NCBI GenBank assembly: GCA_945862065.1
Contig: CAMAWT010000009.1
Location: forward strand, 56,408 to 120,407
Length of the DNA: 64,000 nt
Direction: 5' to 3'
DNA from: Flavobacterium psychrophilum
Lineage (GTDB): Bacteria; Bacteroidota; Bacteroidia; Flavobacteriales; Flavobacteriaceae
Of the stretch, positions 46,158 to 55,691 are shown piece by piece. The notes under the pieces are model-generated. The model made no database searches. It was not told the origin of the DNA and saw nothing but the letters and a program-made list of their open reading frames with translations. A program made the translations under genes and the position numbers. Position 1 is the stretch's first letter. Every line of letters begins with the position of its first letter.

Positions 46158-46264
46158 GCTGGAGGCTTACCCCCGATTGAAGCGGAAATCCTTTTTGTTT
46201 TTTTTTTCAAAAACAAAAAGATTGCAGCGCAAAGCGGGAAAATGGCTGGGAAAATGCCCAAGCG
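46158..46264 (+). repeat. Structured repeat, copy D
   Basis: Outer CCCG (46172-46175)/CGGG (46235-46238), loop strands ATTGAAGCGGAA and TTGCAGCGCAAAG, inner ATC(C)TTTTTG with CAAAAAGAT, bulged C kept, continued into a perfect U/A stem. GCTT (46165-46168)/AAGC (46260-46263) may be the outermost helix. It lies in the 484-bp gap before rpsO. A reverse-strand reading of 46073-46261 is not a protein. The rest of the gap is AT-rich with no gene seen. Confidence 0.8.
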
Positions 46265-46340
46265 TGTTGGTGCAAAAAAACAAGTGAAAATTTGATGAAA
46301 ATAATTGCTGTTTCTTTATTAAATATTCATAATTAATTGT

Positions 46341-46348
46341 TACTTTTG
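46341..46348 (+). promoter_or_regulatory. -7 promoter element of rpsO
   Basis: TACTTTTG fits TAnnTTTG and lies 54 bp before the rpsO ATG. The open frame reaches upstream to 46337, across this motif, so the longer start is unlikely. Confidence 0.7.
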
Positions 46349-46402
46349 CACCCGTATTGGGATAAACTCAATCTACATAATAATCATTTAAATAATATTA
46401 GC

Positions 46403-46672
46403 ATGTATTTAACTAAAGAAACTAAAGCTGAAATCTTCGCAAAACACGGAGGAAAAGCTGAAAACACAGGTTCTACAGAAGGGCAAATTGCCTTGTTCAC
46501 TTTTAGAATCTCTCACTTAACAGAGCACTTGAAAAAAAATCGTCATGATTACAATACAGAGCGTTCGTTAGTACTTTTGGTAGGTAAAAGAAGAAGTCTT
46601 CTTGACTACTTGAAGAAAAAAGATGTTGTAAAATATCGTGAGTTAATTAAAGAATTAGGTATTAGAAAATAA
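46403..46672 (+). CDS. rpsO: 30S ribosomal protein uS15
   Basis: uS15 binds the central domain of 16S rRNA early in 30S assembly. The 89-residue protein begins MYLTKETKAEIFAKHGGKAE and has the family motif TGSTEGQIALFTFRISHLTEHLKKNRHDYNTERSLVLLVGKRRSLLDYLKK. I chose ATG 46403 rather than 46337 because homologues start there and the promoter motif overlaps the longer form. It is followed by a terminator and pnp, as in many bacteria. Confidence 0.97.
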   Translation: MYLTKETKAEIFAKHGGKAENTGSTEGQIALFTFRISHLTEHLKKNRHDYNTERSLVLLVGKRRSLLDYLKKKDVVKYRELIKELGIRK

Positions 46673-46683
46673 TACAAAACTAA

Positions 46684-46711
46684 AGAGGTGCACACGCGCC
46701 TCTTTTTTTTT
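46684..46711 (+). terminator. Terminator of rpsO
   Basis: AGAGGTGC (46684-46691) pairs with GCGCCTCT (46696-46703), with one G-T pair and loop ACAC, and is followed by a T9 run. Confidence 0.92.
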
Positions 46712-46812
46712 GTGAATTAACTTAAAAAAGTTGGTTTTTCATTGGGATTTAGAGCATTAACTACGCAACAACAACACGACTAAACCCATGTTTAACTTAG
46801 AGAATTAAATTT

Positions 46813-48963
46813 ATGATTCCACAATTATTTGTAGAAAGTATCGATTTAGGTGATGGAAGAAACATCACAATCGAGACAGGTCGTTTAGCTAAACAAGCAG
46901 ATGGATCTGTAGTAGTAAGAATTGGAAAAACGGTTATTTTAGGTACCGTAGTTTCCGCAAGAAAAGCAAGCCCAGGCATTGACTTTTTACCTTTGACGGT
47001 AGATTACCGTGAAAAATTTGCAGCAGCAGGTCGTTTTCCTGGTGGTTTCTTCAAAAGAGAAGCGCGTCCAAGTGATAGCGAAGTATTGACAATGCGTTTG
47101 GTTGACCGTGTATTGCGTCCGCTTTTCCCATCTGATTATCATGCTGAAGTGCAAGTGATGATTCAATTAATGTCGCATGACGAAGACGTTATGCCAGATG
47201 CTTTAGCAGGATTAGCAGCTTCGGCAGCTCTTGCATTGTCTGACATTCCTTTTGAAACATTGATTTCTGAGGCTAGAGTTGGAAGAATTGATGGTCAATT
47301 CATCATCAACCCAAGTCGTGCACAATTAGAATTGTCTGATATTGACATGATGATTGGTGCTTCAACCGATTCTATCGCGATGGTAGAAGGAGAAATGAAA
47401 GAAATTTCAGAAGCTGAAATGGTAGAGGCAATTAAATTTGCTCACGAACACATCAAAGTACAAATTGCTGCACAAGAAAGATTGGCGCAAGCATTTGGAA
47501 AAAAAGAAGTTCGTACCTACGAAACTGAAAAAACGGATGATGCTATTTATGCTAAAGTAAAAGCTGCCGCTTATGATAAAATTTATGCTGTTGCAAGTAA
47601 AGGTTCTGCAAAACAAGAACGTTCTGCAGCTTTCGCTGAAATAAAAGAAGAAGTAAAAGCATTGTTTACTGAAGAAGAATTAGCAGAAAACGGCGATTTA
47701 GTTTCTAAATATTTCTATAAAACGAATAAAGAAGCGGTTCGTAATGTAACTTTGGATTTAGGAACACGTTTAGACGGAAGAAAAACTACAGAAATCAGAC
47801 CAATTTGGTGTGAAGTTGATTATTTACCATCGGTTCACGGATCGGCTTTGTTTACACGTGGTGAAACGCAAGCTTTGGCAACAGCTACTTTAGGAACATC
47901 TAGAGAAGCCAACCAAATTGATTCACCATCTGAACAAGGAGAAGAAAAATTCTATTTACACTATAATTTCCCACCATTTTCTACAGGAGAAGCGCGCCCA
48001 TTAAGAGGAACTTCAAGAAGAGAAGTTGGTCACGGAAACTTGGCACAACGTGCGTTGAAAAACATGATTCCAGCTGATTGTCCTTACACCATTCGTGTAG
48101 TTTCTGAAGTTTTAGAATCGAATGGTTCGTCTTCAATGGCTACTGTTTGTGCTGGAACATTATCATTAATGGATGCTGGTATTCAAATGATTCGTCCAGT
48201 TTCTGGAATTGCGATGGGATTGATTACTGACGGAGAACGTTTTGCGGTTCTATCTGATATTTTAGGTGATGAAGATCATTTAGGAGATATGGATTTCAAA
48301 GTTACTGGAACTTCGGAAGGAATTACAGCTTGTCAAATGGACATCAAAATTGACGGATTGAAATATGAAATCATGGAGCAAGCTTTGGCTCAAGCTCGTG
48401 ATGGACGTTTGCATATCTTAGGTAAATTGATTGAAACTTTAGCAAAACCAAATGCTGATGTTAAAGTTCATGCGCCAAAAATAATCATGAGAACAATTCC
48501 TGGTAACTTCATTGGTGCTTTGATTGGACCTGGTGGAAAAGTAATTCAAGAATTACAAAAAGCTACGGGTTGTACAATTGTTATCAACGAAGTGGACGAG
48601 CAAGGTGTTGTTGAAATTTTAGGAACTGATCCTGATGGAATTGCTGCAGTATTGGCTAAAATTGATTCAATTATCTTCAAACCAGAAATGGGCGAAGCGT
48701 ATGAGGTAAAAGTAATTAAAATGTTGGATTTTGGTGCTGTGGTAGAATATACTGCTGCTCCAGGAAACGAGGTTTTATTACACGTATCTGAATTGGCTTG
48801 GGAACGTACAGAAAACGTTTCTGATGTAGTAAATATGGGCGATGTATTCCAAGTAAAATACTTAGGAATTGATCCCAAAACTAGAAAAGAGAAAGTGTCT
48901 AGAAAAGCGTTATTGCCAAGACCTCCAAGAGAAGAAAATAAAATTACTCCAAAAGCGGAATAG
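46813..48963 (+). CDS. pnp: Polyribonucleotide nucleotidyltransferase (PNPase)
   Basis: PNPase degrades RNA by phosphorolysis from the 3' end. The 716-residue protein has two RNase PH domains (first with [33 protein letters not shown]; second with [12 protein letters not shown] and [14 protein letters not shown]). The catalytic ALRD-like and [29 protein letters not shown] segment, a KH domain ([16 protein letters not shown]) and an S1 domain ([16 protein letters not shown]) follow. Length is normal. It is cotranscribed or closely linked with rpsO and ends in its own terminator. Confidence 0.97.
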   Translation: MIPQLFVESIDLGDGRNITIETGRLAKQADGSVVVRIGKTVILGTVVSARKASPGIDFLPLTVDYREKFAAAGRFPGGFFKREARPSDSEVLTMRLVDRVLRPLFPSDYHAEVQVMIQLMSHDEDVMPDALAGLAASAALALSDIPFETLISEARVGRIDGQFIINPSRAQLELSDIDMMIGASTDSIAMVEGEMKEISEAEMVEAIKFAHEHIKVQIAAQERLAQAFGKKEVRTYETEKTDDAIYAKVKAAAYDKIYAVASKGSAKQERSAAFAEIKEEVKALFTEEELAENGDLVSKYFYKTNKEAVRNVTLDLGTRLDGRKTTEIRPIWCEVDYLPSVHGSALFTRGETQALATATLGTSREANQIDSPSEQGEEKFYLHYNFPPFSTGEARPLRGTSRREVGHGNLAQRALKNMIPADCPYTIRVVSEVLESNGSSSMATVCAGTLSLMDAGIQMIRPVSGIAMGLITDGERFAVLSDILGDEDHLGDMDFKVTGTSEGITACQMDIKIDGLKYEIMEQALAQARDGRLHILGKLIETLAKPNADVKVHAPKIIMRTIPGNFIGALIGPGGKVIQELQKATGCTIVINEVDEQGVVEILGTDPDGIAAVLAKIDSIIFKPEMGEAYEVKVIKMLDFGAVVEYTAAPGNEVLLHVSELAWERTENVSDVVNMGDVFQVKYLGIDPKTRKEKVSRKALLPRPPREENKITPKAE

Positions 48964-48982
48964 TTACGTTTTCATAATATAG

Positions 48983-49018
48983 AAAACCCCAATTCATTTA
49001 GTTGAGTTGGGGTTTTTA
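48983..49018 (+). terminator. Terminator of pnp
   Basis: AAAACCCCAA (48983-48992) pairs with TTGGGGTTTT (49007-49016), with a 14-nt loop, and is followed by T residues. Confidence 0.88.
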
Positions 49019-49131
49019 AGTTTAAACAAACATGCATTTAAGTTTTTTTATTTATAGGATTTTTTTAACTTTTGTTATACTTTTAACCTTTCATAAAAAA
49101 TTAATTTTACATTACTATTTAATTAAATAAA

Positions 49132-50607
49132 ATGACAAAATCCGTTGGTATAATTGGAGCTGGAATTGGGGGGCTTGCCTTATCAATTCGACTAGCCAAT
49201 CAAGGGTTTAAGGTAACCATTTTTGAAAAAAATAGTTATCCTGGAGGTAAATTGAGTGAATTAAATTCAAACGGATTCCGATTTGACAAAGGGCCGTCTT
49301 TATTTACAATGCCTTCATTGATAGATGAATTGACCCATTTACAAGGAAGCGCTCATCCATTTGAATACCAGAAATTAGACGTCATTACCAACTATTTTTA
49401 TTCGGATGGAACGCAACTAAAAGCGTCTGCTAATTTAGAAGAATTTGCAGAAGAAGTACATCTGAAACTAAATGAAAAAAAAGAAACGGTTTTAAAACAC
49501 ATCAAGCGCAACGCTTTTTATTTTAAAACTACCGAAGATTTGTTTTTAAAACAATCGCTTCACCAACTGAAAAATTTTATTAATTTTAAGACTTTGAAAG
49601 GAATATTGCTTTCCCCATTCTTAGGATTATTCAGTACAATGCACGAAAAAAATTCGAGAACCTTTTCCAATCCAAAAACAGTACAACTCTTCAATCGATT
49701 TGCTACTTACAATGGTTCAAATCCTTACAAAGCACCTGCCTTAATCAATATGATTTCGCATTTGGAGTTCAATCTTGGGGCTTATTTACCTAAAAAAGGC
49801 ATGCACCAAATTACAAAACACTTGGTTCACCTCGCTGAAGAAGCAAATGTGGAAATTAAATATAATGCACCTGTTGAAAGCTTAGAGGTTGGATCTAACA
49901 ACCTAATTGCTTCTATTAAAAGTAATGGAATAAATTATCCTTTAGATATTGTGGCAAGTGATGTAGATATCCATGTGCTTTACAAGAATCTTTTACCCAA
50001 ATCTTTTACTCCTAAAAAGCTCATCCAACAAGAGAAATCAAGTAGTGCCTATGTTTTTTATTGGGGAATAAACAAAGAATTTGCAGAACTAGGTCTTCAT
50101 AATATTTTGTTCAGTGATGATTATAAAAAAGAATTTGATCATTTGTTTTCAAAACAATTTCCCACAGACGACCCAACTGTTTATATCAATATTACCTCAA
50201 AATATTGCAAAACTGATGCGCCTGAAGGTTGCGAAAACTGGTTTGTAATGGTAAATGTGCCGCACAATAAAAGCGAGAGCATCAATTATACAACAGCTAT
50301 TCGAAAAAATGTTGTTGATAAAATTAATTCGATATTGAAAACCGATATCGAAAAATATATTGTTACAGAAAGTACGTTAAGTCCTGTTGATATAGAAAAC
50401 CAAACTTCGTCTTATGGCGGATCGCTTTATGGTAATTCTAGCAACAATCAATTTGCCGCATTTTTGAGACATGCCAATTTTTCATCAAGTATTAAAAATT
50501 TGTATCTTGTGGGCGGAAGTGTGCATCCTGGCGGTGGAATTCCGTTGTGTCTTTTTAGCGCAAAAATAGCAAGTCAATTAATCGTAGAAAAAGAAAAGAA
50601 ATGTTAA
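49132..50607 (+). CDS. crtD: 1-hydroxycarotenoid 3,4-desaturase (CrtD-like)
   Basis: This 491-residue FAD enzyme of the phytoene-desaturase family starts with SVGIIGAGIGGLALSIRLANQG and has RFDKGPSLFTMPSLIDEL. It ends with the CrtI-type motif NLYLVGGSVHPGGGIPLCLFSAK. Its clustering with a CruF-like hydratase and crtZ, and the absence of crtB, favour CrtD over the first desaturase CrtI. It would add the 3,4 double bond in the synthesis of myxol- or saproxanthin-type carotenoids. Confidence 0.85.
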   Translation: MTKSVGIIGAGIGGLALSIRLANQGFKVTIFEKNSYPGGKLSELNSNGFRFDKGPSLFTMPSLIDELTHLQGSAHPFEYQKLDVITNYFYSDGTQLKASANLEEFAEEVHLKLNEKKETVLKHIKRNAFYFKTTEDLFLKQSLHQLKNFINFKTLKGILLSPFLGLFSTMHEKNSRTFSNPKTVQLFNRFATYNGSNPYKAPALINMISHLEFNLGAYLPKKGMHQITKHLVHLAEEANVEIKYNAPVESLEVGSNNLIASIKSNGINYPLDIVASDVDIHVLYKNLLPKSFTPKKLIQQEKSSSAYVFYWGINKEFAELGLHNILFSDDYKKEFDHLFSKQFPTDDPTVYINITSKYCKTDAPEGCENWFVMVNVPHNKSESINYTTAIRKNVVDKINSILKTDIEKYIVTESTLSPVDIENQTSSYGGSLYGNSSNNQFAAFLRHANFSSSIKNLYLVGGSVHPGGGIPLCLFSAKIASQLIVEKEKKC

Positions 50608-51227
50608 AAAATTATAAATCTTATTTATTGTATTTTTTAATACTGGTCTATGTTTCGGGCTCCATTGGGTTTGTAGTAAACCCAGCATTTTTTAGTCCGT
50701 TTACACCTTACACCTTACTGCTTACTTGTTTGGTTTTTTTGATTCACAGTCCGTTGGCCGATAAAAAATTCCTCATTGCCTTTTTTTCTATCGCTTTTTT
50801 AGGTTTTATCATTGAAGTAATTGGCGTAAAAACGGGTTTGGTTTTCGGAAAATATTCCTACGGAGATGGATTGGGTATTAAATTACTTGAAGTTCCGCTA
50901 ATCATTTCTATCAATTGGGCGATGCTTATTTGTGCAGGAATCAGAATAATAAGTGGTATCTTTGCAAACAAAATAACAGTATTGCTTGTGGCTGCTTTAT
51001 TGGTAACGCTGATAGATTTACTGATTGAACAAGTGGCGCCAAAACTCGATTTTTGGCAATTTGAAGGAGGATTACCAGGTTTACATAATTATTTGGGTTG
51101 GATTGGAGTAGCTTTTTTTACATCCTACTTTTTTTATCCTACCATTATTAAAGGCAATCGTTCTGTTTCATTCATAATACTGATTTTACAAATTATATTT
51201 TTCACCTCACTATTTATATTTATTTAA
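50601..51227 (+). CDS. cruF: Carotenoid 1,2-hydratase, CruF-like membrane protein
   Basis: This 208-residue protein has about six membrane helices and the CruF/DUF422 pattern: GFIIEVIGVKTGLVFGKYSYGDGLG, LLEVPLIISINWAMLI, LLIEQVAPKLDFWQFEGGLPGLHNYLGWIGVAFFTSYFF. CruF hydrates the psi end of carotenoids to give a 1-hydroxy group, the substrate of CrtD. It overlaps crtD by 7 bp and is followed 1 bp later by crtZ, so the order is metabolic as well as transcriptional. Confidence 0.85.
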   Translation: MLKNYKSYLLYFLILVYVSGSIGFVVNPAFFSPFTPYTLLLTCLVFLIHSPLADKKFLIAFFSIAFLGFIIEVIGVKTGLVFGKYSYGDGLGIKLLEVPLIISINWAMLICAGIRIISGIFANKITVLLVAALLVTLIDLLIEQVAPKLDFWQFEGGLPGLHNYLGWIGVAFFTSYFFYPTIIKGNRSVSFIILILQIIFFTSLFIFI

Positions 51228-51228
51228 T

Positions 51229-51711
51229 ATGGACATAATCATTAATTGTAGCATTGTTTTAGTCACTTTTATACTGACAGAATTTTCTGCTTGGGCAAAT
51301 CACAAGTACATCATGCATGGATTTATGTGGTATTTCCATGCTGATCACCACAAAAAAGACCACAAAAGTTGGTTCGAACGCAATGATTTATTTTTTATAA
51401 CTTATGCCGTTCCAAGTTGGTTGCTCATCATGTTTGGAATGATGAACCAATATGCCTGGTACACATGGGTTGGTTTTGGTATTTTGCTTTATGGATTGGC
51501 CTATTTTGTGGTACACGATTTGGTAATACACCAACGTTTCAAGGTGCTTACTAAAACAAAAAACGTCTATGTTTTAGCGTTGCGTAGAGCACACAAAATG
51601 CACCACAAAAACACCGGAAAAGAAGGTGGCGAGAGTTTTGGAATGTTGATTATCAAGAGAAAGTACATCCAAGATGCTGTAAAAAAATCTAAAATGCAGT
51701 ACGCACAATAA
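51229..51711 (+). CDS. crtZ: Beta-carotene hydroxylase CrtZ
   Basis: CrtZ hydroxylates the 3-position of beta-ionone rings. The 160-residue membrane protein has the His motifs of the fatty-acid-hydroxylase superfamily that bind the di-iron centre: HKYIMHG, HADHHKKDH, HDLVIHQ and RRAHKMHHKNTG. Membrane helices lie between them. It is encoded 1 bp after cruF and 10 bp before the crtA-like gene. Confidence 0.93.
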   Translation: MDIIINCSIVLVTFILTEFSAWANHKYIMHGFMWYFHADHHKKDHKSWFERNDLFFITYAVPSWLLIMFGMMNQYAWYTWVGFGILLYGLAYFVVHDLVIHQRFKVLTKTKNVYVLALRRAHKMHHKNTGKEGGESFGMLIIKRKYIQDAVKKSKMQYAQ

Positions 51712-51721
51712 GAAATACTAC

Positions 51722-52429
51722 ATGAGTCAAATAACTACTTGCACGTTTTTTAAATTAGAAACCTTTTCTAACAAACTTTGGGCTTTGTCTCAAATGCAAT
51801 TAGGACATGCTCATTTCAAAAACATCAAAGGCCTAGTGTTTTACAAGCTGTTAGGCTCGGGCGCAGAAAATGGTTTTAGTTCAAAACCCAACTTTGGAAC
51901 GTATGCGTTGTTATGTATATGGGAATCAGAAATGCATGCCAGTAGTTTTTTTGAAAAAAATTCGTTCTTTAAAAACTATACTTCCAAAAGCGCCGAATCG
52001 TTTACTGTTTTTGCACATAACGCAGAAGCCCACGGAAAATGGGACGGAAAGCAACCTTTTGTTTCCCATGCCACTTTGGCTATAGATAAGCCCGTTATGG
52101 TTTTAACACGAGCTAGTATTCGACTTACAAAATTGATTTCTTTTTGGAAAAAAGTCGGTAATGTGAGTAAAAGTTTGGAAGAATATGACGGACTAGCACT
52201 GTCTATTGGTGTTGGCGAATGGCCTTTAATACAACAAGCGACTTTAAGCATTTGGAAAACACAAGCCGAAATGATTGATTATGCTTACAAAAATGAAAAA
52301 CACAAAGAGGTTGTTCGACTTACCAGAAAACTCAAATGGTACAAAGAAGAGATGTTTGCCCGATTTATCCCCTATAAATTTTCTGGACAATGGAACGGTA
52401 AAGATGTTGTTAATTTTCTAGATTTCTAG
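51722..52429 (+). CDS. crtA: Spheroidene monooxygenase-like protein (CrtA family)
   Basis: This 235-residue protein matches the CrtA family of haem monooxygenases: VFYKLLGSGAENGF, MVLTRASIRLTKLISFWKKVG, GLALSIGVGEWPLIQQATLSIWKT and the C-terminal KWYKEEMFARFIPY. In Rhodobacter CrtA adds a 2-keto group to spheroidene; homologues in Bacteroidetes probably oxidise the acyclic end of a monocyclic carotenoid. It is the last gene of the operon. Confidence 0.82.
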   Translation: MSQITTCTFFKLETFSNKLWALSQMQLGHAHFKNIKGLVFYKLLGSGAENGFSSKPNFGTYALLCIWESEMHASSFFEKNSFFKNYTSKSAESFTVFAHNAEAHGKWDGKQPFVSHATLAIDKPVMVLTRASIRLTKLISFWKKVGNVSKSLEEYDGLALSIGVGEWPLIQQATLSIWKTQAEMIDYAYKNEKHKEVVRLTRKLKWYKEEMFARFIPYKFSGQWNGKDVVNFLDF

Positions 52430-52525
52430 TTTCATTTAGGGCGATTATTAGGCTCAAACTTTCGCAAAAGCAACCAATTTCTTTTTTAAATTACAATTTC
52501 AATTAAAATCTAATCCGTTTTTTTT

Positions 52526-52650
52526 GGGCGTTCCCCTACGGGTCGGGCTATCCGTTCCAATCTTTTTTGGGGTGGGCACGGGCAGAAAAAGCCCGCACCC
52601 AACCCAAAAAAGGATTTCCACTACTATCCCTAACGCGGTTTAGTTTTCAG
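52526..52650 (-). repeat. Structured repeat, copy E (minus strand)
   Basis: This is the inverted near-twin of copy B (14022-14146), with 4 mismatches in 125 bp. The mismatches fall in the loop strand, apex stem and minihairpin loop (GGA to GTA). Outer helix GCGTT/AACGC is kept. It lies in the 572-bp gap between the crtA-like gene and rpoD, which also holds the palindrome at 52711 and copy G. No gene is seen there. Confidence 0.85.
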
Positions 52651-52710
52651 AAGAGAAATAACTTAAAATTGGCAAAGTTTTTAATAACCCAAATTCACTC
52701 TCCCAACTTG

Positions 52711-52747
52711 CGCTCCAACAACTCCCCATTCGAGGGCTAGGGGGCTT
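52711..52747 (-). repeat. 37-bp G/C-rich palindromic repeat, copy 2
   Basis: On the minus strand it reads AAGCCCCCTAGCCCTCGAAT, then GGGGAGTTGTTGGAGCG, 33 of 37 identical to 13904-13940. Both copies lie upstream of a structured repeat (B or E) in the same relative order and orientation. Confidence 0.85.
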
Positions 52748-52887
52748 AGCCCAGATAGCAATGGAAAGCCTTGTGAACAGAAAAGCTATTTTTTCTTGGC
52801 AAAAAAACAGCGACGCCAGGAGCTCGTTTTTGTGCCAAAGAAAAAAAGCTTTTGTGGAGCAAGCTTGGAATGGATAGCTGGATTGGC
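52741..52887 (+). repeat. Structured repeat, copy G
   Basis: Outer CCAG (52751-52754)/CTGG (52878-52881), loop strands ATAGCAATGGAA and TTGGAATGGATAG, inner AAGC(C)TTG with CAAGCTT, bulged C kept. A long stem follows (AAAAGC/GCTTTT, TTTTTT/AAAAAA, CTTGGC/GCCAAAG). It abuts the palindrome at 52711-52747 and has the opposite orientation to copy E. Confidence 0.75.
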
Positions 52888-53001
52888 TTCTTGGAAATGT
52901 TAAAAAAAAAGTGTTTTGAATAAAAAGTTTAAATAATTGTAACTTTTTTGTAACTTGATACGTATAACTATCACGTTTAATAAAAACAAAGGACACCCAC
53001 T

Positions 53002-53865
53002 ATGAGACAACTTAAAATAACCAAGCAGGTTACCAATCGTGAAACCGCATCGTTAGATAAATATTTACAAGAAATTGGAAAAGTTGACCTGATAACTGCT
53101 GATGAAGAGGTAGAATTGGCGCAACGTATAAAAGCGGGTGACCAACGTGCTTTGGAGAAATTGACAAAAGCGAATTTGCGTTTTGTGGTTTCGGTGGCAA
53201 AACAATACCAAAACCAAGGTTTGACGCTTCCTGATTTGATTAATGAAGGAAATTTAGGTTTGATTAAAGCCGCACAACGTTTTGATGAAACGCGTGGTTT
53301 CAAATTTATTTCGTATGCCGTTTGGTGGATTCGTCAGTCTATTTTGCAAGCTTTGGCCGAGCAATCTCGTATTGTTCGTTTGCCTTTGAATAAAATTGGT
53401 TCTATCAATAAAATCAATAAAATGTATGCTTTGTTGGAGCAATCTAACGAAAGACCACCCTCTGCAGAAGAAATTGCTAAGGAATTGGACATGACTGTGA
53501 ACGATGTAAAAGAGTCTATGAAAAACTCGGGGCGTCATTTGTCTATGGATGCGCCGCTTGTTGAAGGTGAAGATTCGAATTTGTATGATGTACTTCGTTC
53601 TGGCGAATCTCCAAATCCCGATCGTGAATTAATTCAAGAATCATTGCGTACTGAAATTGAACGTTCGTTGGAAACCTTAACTCCAAGAGAAGCTGATGTG
53701 GTGCGTTTGTATTTTGGTCTTGGCGATCAGCATCCAATGACTTTGGAAGAAATTGGTGAAACGTTTGATTTAACTCGTGAGCGTGTGCGTCAAATTAAAG
53801 AAAAAGCTATTCGCAGATTGAAACATACTTCTAGAAGTAAGATATTAAAAACATATTTAGGATAA
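53002..53865 (+). CDS. rpoD: Primary sigma factor RpoD
   Basis: This 287-residue protein is the short Bacteroidetes-type primary sigma factor. It lacks the long region 1.1 of E. coli sigma-70. Visible are region 1.2 ([27 protein letters not shown]), region 2 ([54 protein letters not shown]), region 3 and region 4 with the -35-binding helix ([23 protein letters not shown]). It recognises the TAnnTTTG promoters seen throughout this window. Confidence 0.97.
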   Translation: MRQLKITKQVTNRETASLDKYLQEIGKVDLITADEEVELAQRIKAGDQRALEKLTKANLRFVVSVAKQYQNQGLTLPDLINEGNLGLIKAAQRFDETRGFKFISYAVWWIRQSILQALAEQSRIVRLPLNKIGSINKINKMYALLEQSNERPPSAEEIAKELDMTVNDVKESMKNSGRHLSMDAPLVEGEDSNLYDVLRSGESPNPDRELIQESLRTEIERSLETLTPREADVVRLYFGLGDQHPMTLEEIGETFDLTRERVRQIKEKAIRRLKHTSRSKILKTYLG

Positions 53866-53872
53866 TTTAGTC

Positions 53873-53927
53873 TTAAAGTCGAAAGTCATAAAGTCGAAAG
53901 TTCGAAAGTCGAAAGTTTTAAAATCAT
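53873..53927. repeat. GAAAGT microrepeat cluster
   Basis: AAGTCGAAAGT occurs with variations about four times between rpoD and its terminator. It is simple-sequence debris with no recognised role. Confidence 0.6.
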
Positions 53928-53933
53928 AAAGTA

Positions 53934-53966
53934 AAAACTCCGGAATCACTTTTGGAGTTTTTTTAA
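53934..53966 (+). terminator. Terminator of rpoD
   Basis: AAAACTCC (53934-53941) pairs with GGAGTTTT (53954-53961) and is followed by T residues. Confidence 0.85.
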
Positions 53967-53997
53967 AATAACTATTTTTTCACAAACAAATTCATAA

Positions 53998-54657
53998 ATG
54001 AAAAATACACTTATTGCCCCATCCGTACTTGCTGCCGATTTTGCCAATTTACAACGCGACATTGAAATGATTAATGCCAGTGAAGCCGATTGGTTTCATA
54101 TCGACATTATGGACGGCGTATTTGTTCCGAATATTTCTTTTGGGATGCCTGTTTTGGAAGCTATAACCAGGCATACAAAAAAAACAATCGACGTTCATTT
54201 GATGATTGTAGAACCAGATCGTTATATCAAAACTTTTAAAGATTTAGGAGCCGATATCTTAACAGTTCACTATGAAGCGTGTACGCATTTGCATCGAACG
54301 TTACAAGCCATTAAAGCTGAAGGCATGAAAGCTGGAGTAGCGCTAAACCCGCATACTAATATTGATTTATTAGAAGATGTTATTAACGATATTGATATGG
54401 TTTGTTTGATGAGTGTGAATCCGGGTTTTGGCGGACAATCATTTATTGAAAACACGTATTCTAAAATTGAAAAATTAAAAGCATTGATAACTAAAAAAGG
54501 TGCTTCAACTATCATTGAAATTGATGGTGGCGTTACTAATAAAAATGCGGTGCAATTGGTACAGGCTGGTGCCGATGTGCTTGTGGCTGGTAATTTTGTA
54601 TTTAAATCAGAAAACCCAACACAGTCTATTGCTGATTTGAAGAAGCAATTGAAATAA
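53998..54657 (+). CDS. rpe: Ribulose-phosphate 3-epimerase
   Basis: Rpe interconverts ribulose-5-phosphate and xylulose-5-phosphate in the pentose phosphate pathway. The 219-residue TIM-barrel protein has IAPSVLAADFANLQRDIEMI, WFHIDIMDGVFVPNISFG, VHLMIVEPDRYI, VNPGFGGQSFI and EIDGGVTNKNA. The catalytic Asp residues (in DIMDG and DGGV) and metal His residues (WFHID, VHLMI) are intact. Confidence 0.97.
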   Translation: MKNTLIAPSVLAADFANLQRDIEMINASEADWFHIDIMDGVFVPNISFGMPVLEAITRHTKKTIDVHLMIVEPDRYIKTFKDLGADILTVHYEACTHLHRTLQAIKAEGMKAGVALNPHTNIDLLEDVINDIDMVCLMSVNPGFGGQSFIENTYSKIEKLKALITKKGASTIIEIDGGVTNKNAVQLVQAGADVLVAGNFVFKSENPTQSIADLKKQLK

Positions 54658-54662
54658 TTTAA

Positions 54663-54690
54663 GGGAGGTAAAAACAACCTCCCTCCTTTT
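54663..54690. terminator. Bidirectional terminator between rpe and the AraC gene
   Basis: GGGAGGT (54663-54669) and ACCTCCC (54677-54683) form a perfect 7-bp stem between two convergent genes, with A/T-rich flanks on both sides. Confidence 0.85.
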
Positions 54691-54719
54691 AAATTTTTGA
54701 AACCACACTTTTAATTCAA

Positions 54720-55550
54720 TTATTTTCGGTAGATCGATGGAGTCATTCCTTTTTTATTTAAAAAAACCCTATTAAAATAACTTAGCGTTTCAAAACCACA
54801 CTCAAAAGATATTTGACTGACCGTTTTATCTGTTTGAACTAATAAACGGCAGGCTTCATTGATTCTAATTTCATTTAAATAATCGGAGTAGGTTTTTCCT
54901 GTTGCTTTTTTAAAAAATTTGCAGAAGTTGCTTTCGGTCAAATAAATTAAATCAGCCACCTCTTTTAAGTACATTTTGTGCTGAAAATTATTTTGGATGA
55001 ACAAGCAAACTTTATTAATACGCAACTCGCTTTTCTTTGAAACGACATTGTGAAACGTATTTGGAGCAATTGGTTTTAGTTGTTTTTTTGATAAATCGTC
55101 TAAAATTGAAAGGAATTTTAAAATCTTGTCCATTCCATTGGTTGCTGTTAACTCTACAATTTTGGAAATTAGCAAATCATCCGTCTCAAAACTTATTCCT
55201 CGAAGCGAATTTTCAAGCATGTTTTTTATTAATGAACTTTCACTAAATTCTAAAAAAGGCGAAATAAATTCTCTTGAAAACTGAATAACAACCGCATCTG
55301 AATTGGTGTCTTCATCAGATTTGCCTGACCAAGTATGGGGCAAATTACTTCCTAACAATACCAAATCGCCGTCACCAAAAGGTTCATAAGAATTGCCAAC
55401 TATTCGATATCCGTTCCCTTTTACAATATAAGTCAATTCAAATTCTGGGTGATAATGCCATTTAAATTGAAAAAACGGAACTTGGTAACGAAAAGCATAA
55501 AAACTCGAGGTTCCTTGATTTAATTTTACATCCTCTAATATTGCTTTCAT
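54720..55550 (-). CDS. AraC-family transcriptional regulator
   Basis: This 276-residue protein has an N-terminal cupin domain (about 20-110: FQFKWHYHPEFELTYIVKGNGYRIVG, LVLLGSNLPHTW) that would bind a sugar. The C-terminal double helix-turn-helix (about 175-275) has LKEVADLIYLTESNFCKFFKKATGKTYSDYLNEIRI and VSQISFECGFETLSYFNRVFLNKKGMTPSIYRK. It is divergent from the PhyH-TIM-MFS-GH92-GH127 genes and probably controls them. Confidence 0.93.
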   Translation of the reverse strand: MKAILEDVKLNQGTSSFYAFRYQVPFFQFKWHYHPEFELTYIVKGNGYRIVGNSYEPFGDGDLVLLGSNLPHTWSGKSDEDTNSDAVVIQFSREFISPFLEFSESSLIKNMLENSLRGISFETDDLLISKIVELTATNGMDKILKFLSILDDLSKKQLKPIAPNTFHNVVSKKSELRINKVCLFIQNNFQHKMYLKEVADLIYLTESNFCKFFKKATGKTYSDYLNEIRINEACRLLVQTDKTVSQISFECGFETLSYFNRVFLNKKGMTPSIYRK

Positions 55551-55650
55551 AATTATGAATTGTCTTAAAAAAATGAAAAGTACTATAAAAAATTCAGTAT
55601 TGTGTTATAATTGAACAAATTAATGTTATATCGTATTGCATTCAAATCAA

Positions 55651-55658
55651 TAATTTTG
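55651..55658 (+). promoter_or_regulatory. Possible -7 element of the sugar operon
   Basis: TAATTTTG fits TAnnTTTG and lies 33 bp before the PhyH ATG. No well-spaced -33 element is seen, which would suit an activator-dependent promoter. Confidence 0.45.
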
Positions 55659-55691
55659 AAATAGGTTAACATATTAATAAATTAATAAACA

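Noticed and set aside
46073..46261. Open frame of 62 codons on the minus strand
   Set aside because: It is a translation of repeat copy D and its flank; no gene-like features.
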